Positions 62,163-64,000 of a stretch of 64,000 nucleotides of DNA are shown piece after piece (positions within the stretch are counted from its first letter, which is position 1; every line of letters begins with the position of its first letter). The notes under the pieces were generated by a model. That model did not search any database. It worked only from the letters and a program-made list of their open reading frames with translations, and was not told the DNA's origin. The position numbers were made by a program, and so were the translations under genes. Source of the stretch: Streptomyces sp. H27-C3 (GTDB lineage: Bacteria; Actinomycetota; Actinomycetes; Streptomycetales; Streptomycetaceae); contig NZ_JASITA010000009.1 of assembly GCF_030063415.1 (NCBI RefSeq), positions 1 through 64,000 on the forward strand. Direction: 5' to 3'.

Positions 62163-63158
62163 CTACTCCTCGACGAGGAGCTTCTCGCGGAGCTGGGCCA
62201 GGGTGCGGGCCAGCAGCCGTGAGACGTGCATCTGCGAGATGCCGACCTCCTGCGCGATCTGCGACTGGGTCATGTTCCCGAAGAAACGCAGCAGCAGGAT
62301 CCGCTTCTCGCGCGGCGGGAGATCCTCCAGGAGCGGCTTGAGCGACTCCCGGTACTCCACGCCCTCCAGGGCCACGTCCTCGGAGCCCAGGGTGTCCGAG
62401 ACCGGCGGCGACTCGTCGTCGGTGTCCGGGACGTCCAGCGACAGCGTGCTGTACGCGTTCGCCGACTCCAGGCCCTCCAGGACCTCCTCGTCCGAGATAC
62501 CGAGACGCTCGGCCAGCTCATGGACCGTGGGGGAGCGCCCGTGCTGCTGGGAGAGCTCGGCGGTGGCCGTCGTCAGCGAGAGGCGCAGCTCCTGGAGGCG
62601 GCGCGGTACCCGTACCGCCCAGCCCTTGTCCCGGAAATGCCGCTTGATCTCGCCGACCACCGTCGGCGTCGCGTACGTCGAGAACTCGACACCGCGCTCC
62701 GGGTCGAACCGGTCCACGGACTTGATCAGGCCGATCGTGGCGACCTGGGTGAGGTCGTCGAGCGGCTCGCCGCGATTGCGGAACCGGCGTGCGAGATGCT
62801 CGACCAGCGGGAGGTGCATGCGCACCAGCCGGTTGCGCAGCTCCGCCTTTTCCGCCGATCCGTCCGGCAGTTCACGCAACTCGATGAACATCGCTCGCGC
62901 ACCACTGCGGTCGCGAGGATCGTGGCGTCCGCGATCCCTTGAGTGCTGTTCGTGCTCGCTCATATGGCCCGCCCGCTCTGCCTGCTCTGCCGCCGCCGTG
63001 CCCACAAAGCCGTCCACGCCGTCCACCGGGTGGGGCCGGGCCTGCTGCTCAGGAATGCCCGTCGGCCTGTGCGCCGGTCCTCCCTGAGCCGCCTGCCCTC
63101 CTGCCGGTGCCTGTGGGCTGAGCTCCTCGTTACGCACCGGCCCGTCCCCGTTCCTCAC
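62163..63158 (-). CDS. sigH: Stress/development sigma factor SigH (SigB/SigF family)
   Basis: A sigma factor of up to 331 residues. Region 2 (RMHLPLVEHLARRFRNRGEP; FSTYATPTVVGEIKRHFRDK), region 3 and region 4 (PPREKRILLLRFFGNMTQSQ; ISQMHVSRLLARTLAQLREK) are complete. The N-terminal ~95 residues are a Pro/Gly/Ala-rich extension. The GTG at 63158 overlaps the stop of the anti-sigma gene (GTGA). Further in-frame starts at 62963 (MSEHEQHS) and 62891 (MFIELREL, 242 residues) would give shorter forms; S. coelicolor SigH is known as several products. It is linked to osmotic stress and differentiation. Confidence 0.92.
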   Translation of the reverse strand: MRNGDGPVRNEELSPQAPAGGQAAQGGPAHRPTGIPEQQARPHPVDGVDGFVGTAAAEQAERAGHMSEHEQHSRDRGRHDPRDRSGARAMFIELRELPDGSAEKAELRNRLVRMHLPLVEHLARRFRNRGEPLDDLTQVATIGLIKSVDRFDPERGVEFSTYATPTVVGEIKRHFRDKGWAVRVPRRLQELRLSLTTATAELSQQHGRSPTVHELAERLGISDEEVLEGLESANAYSTLSLDVPDTDDESPPVSDTLGSEDVALEGVEYRESLKPLLEDLPPREKRILLLRFFGNMTQSQIAQEVGISQMHVSRLLARTLAQLREKLLVEE

Positions 63159-63568
63159 GCCGGCCCGGGTCCCGCGCCGCGCTGTTTGTACAGGCTGATG
63201 GTGACCGTCCGGTCGTCAGCGACCGTGGCGTCCACCTTGCCCGCCAGTGCCGAGAGCACCGTCCACGCGAAGGTGTCGCGCTCGGGCGCGCGACCGTCCG
63301 TGGTGGGGGCCGAGACCGTCACCTCCAGAGAGTCGTCCACGAGCCGGAAGACGCAGCTGAGGACGGAGCCGGGCACGGCCTGCTGAAGCAGGATCGCGCA
63401 GGCCTCGTCGACCGCGATGCGCAGATCCTCGATCTCGTCGAGGGTGAAGTCCAAGCGTGCGGCGAGGCCGGCCGTGGCCGTACGCAGCACGGACAGGTAG
63501 GCACCCGCAGCGGGCAGCCGGACTTCCACGAAGTCCTGGGTCCCGGGCTCGCCTGCGATCTGGGACAC
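63155..63568 (-). CDS. ushX: Anti-sigma factor for SigH (RsbW-like serine kinase), UshX/PrsH
   Basis: A 137-residue GHKL-type anti-sigma factor. The N box includes LDEIEDLRIAVDEACAILLQ, and the C-terminal ATP-lid region includes ERDTFAWTVLSALAGKV and DDRTVTISLYKQ. It binds SigH directly. The GTG at 63568 has GGAGG 6 bases upstream; a longer frame to 63631 lacks a site. It is upstream of, and overlaps, sigH. The same gene order is known in S. coelicolor (prsH/ushX-sigH). Confidence 0.9.
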   Translation of the reverse strand: MSQIAGEPGTQDFVEVRLPAAGAYLSVLRTATAGLAARLDFTLDEIEDLRIAVDEACAILLQQAVPGSVLSCVFRLVDDSLEVTVSAPTTDGRAPERDTFAWTVLSALAGKVDATVADDRTVTISLYKQRGAGPGPA

Positions 63569-63796
63569 CCTCACCTCCAAGGTGCACAAGCTTTTTCGGG
63601 GGTCCGGGAGGGGGCGCCCCCCCGGGACCACGCGGTACGTCGTTCGCCGGTGACGCTATCGCGATCCACACTTCCGTGTCGCCAGGACCCCCGCCCGGCG
63701 GCTGTCACTCATGGTAAGCATATGGGTACGGACAGTGGCTAGGGGTCTGCGGCGCCCAATTGGAAAGAACCGGCGCCGGGTTGACGTACCCAGGCG

Positions 63797-64000
63797 TCAG
63801 ACGATCGAACCGCCGACAAAGCACCAGCGCCAGTTGTCCTCTGGCTCGAAGCTCCGCATGACCGGATGGCCGGTCTCCTTGAAGTGCTCGGTCGCGTGCC
63901 GGTACGGCGAGGAGTCGCAGCACCCCACGTGCCCGCACACCAGGCACAGCCGCAGCTGCACGGGATGACTGCCGATGGCCAGACACTCTTTGCAGGTGTC
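63797..64000 (-). CDS. UBP-type zinc-finger protein (start beyond window)
   Basis: Only the last 67 codons are inside the window. They read DTCKECLAIGSHPVQLRLCL, VCGHVGCCDSSPYRHATEHF, KETGHPVMRSFEPEDNWRWC and FVGGSIV. This is the zinc finger of ubiquitin-specific proteases (ZnF-UBP): CxxC, CxxCG, CC and HATEHF-H. In bacteria it occurs as a short stand-alone protein of unknown role. The 5' end is cut by the window edge. Confidence 0.9.
   Translation of the reverse strand, partial: DTCKECLAIGSHPVQLRLCLVCGHVGCCDSSPYRHATEHFKETGHPVMRSFEPEDNWRWCFVGGSIV

Overview
This is a chromosomal window from a Streptomyces-type actinomycete. The evidence is the very high G+C with GC-rich third codon positions, GTG/TTG starts, WhiB-like proteins, a SigR/RsrA thiol-stress pair, a DasR/DasABC N-acetylglucosamine island and a SigH/anti-sigma pair. 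Gene order resembles, from memory, the SCO5184-SCO5245 segment of S. coelicolor. I recognise no transposase, prophage, CRISPR array or secondary-metabolite cluster. The stretch looks like conserved core chromosome, and the interest lies mainly in regulation and intergenic elements.

Left part (1-24,000). The 3' end of an AdnA/AdnB-type helicase-nuclease is followed by an M20 peptidase, nudC, a mycoredoxin gene, uvrD2 and wblC (whiB7), a gene order also found in mycobacteria. The wblC leader carries a 108-codon upstream ORF that runs up to an intrinsic terminator (attenuator). Next come a UbiB-type kinase, a ThiF-like E1 protein, an M48/YgjP metallopeptidase, a TerD-AIM24 fusion with two further AIM24 genes, a NUDIX/DUF2342 pair, an atypical SDR, moaE, a Lon-like PDZ protease and a large UPF0182 membrane protein.

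Middle part (24,000-44,300). Two identical initiator tRNA genes flank a Sel1-repeat gene. Then come a Fur/catalase divergent pair, a CBS protein, hisN, a TetR gene convergent with a SugE-type exporter, aroA-rsgA, an M50-like protease, an HMCES/YedK protein, an alpha/beta hydrolase, sigR-rsrA, two membrane HD-domain proteins (the second lacking the GYP motif), a TPR protein, def and a GlxA-type AraC regulator. Two copies of a ~165 bp intergenic repeat with 17 bp terminal inverted repeats lie at 14571-14744 and 37844-38005.

Right part (44,300-64,000). Class Ia ribonucleotide reductase nrdAB lies behind a cobalamin riboswitch, followed by ybdD-cstA. The das island (dasR, dasABC, dasD, nagB) has candidate dre operators before dasA and nagB. 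A further near-perfect dre lies before a sensor kinase gene. Then come wblE, a lipid kinase, a small membrane protein, sigH with its coupled anti-sigma gene, and the start of a UBP-type zinc-finger gene cut by the window end.

Regulatory logic. Two near-identical SigR-type promoters (GGGAAT-18 nt-GTT) face mrx1 and sigR-rsrA, joining the mycoredoxin to the thiol-stress regulon. DasR would repress uptake and deamination of amino sugars through the dre sites, with a possible extension to the sensor kinase. A B12 riboswitch would shut off class Ia RNR when cobalamin is present. WblC is probably switched on by translation inhibitors through leader attenuation.
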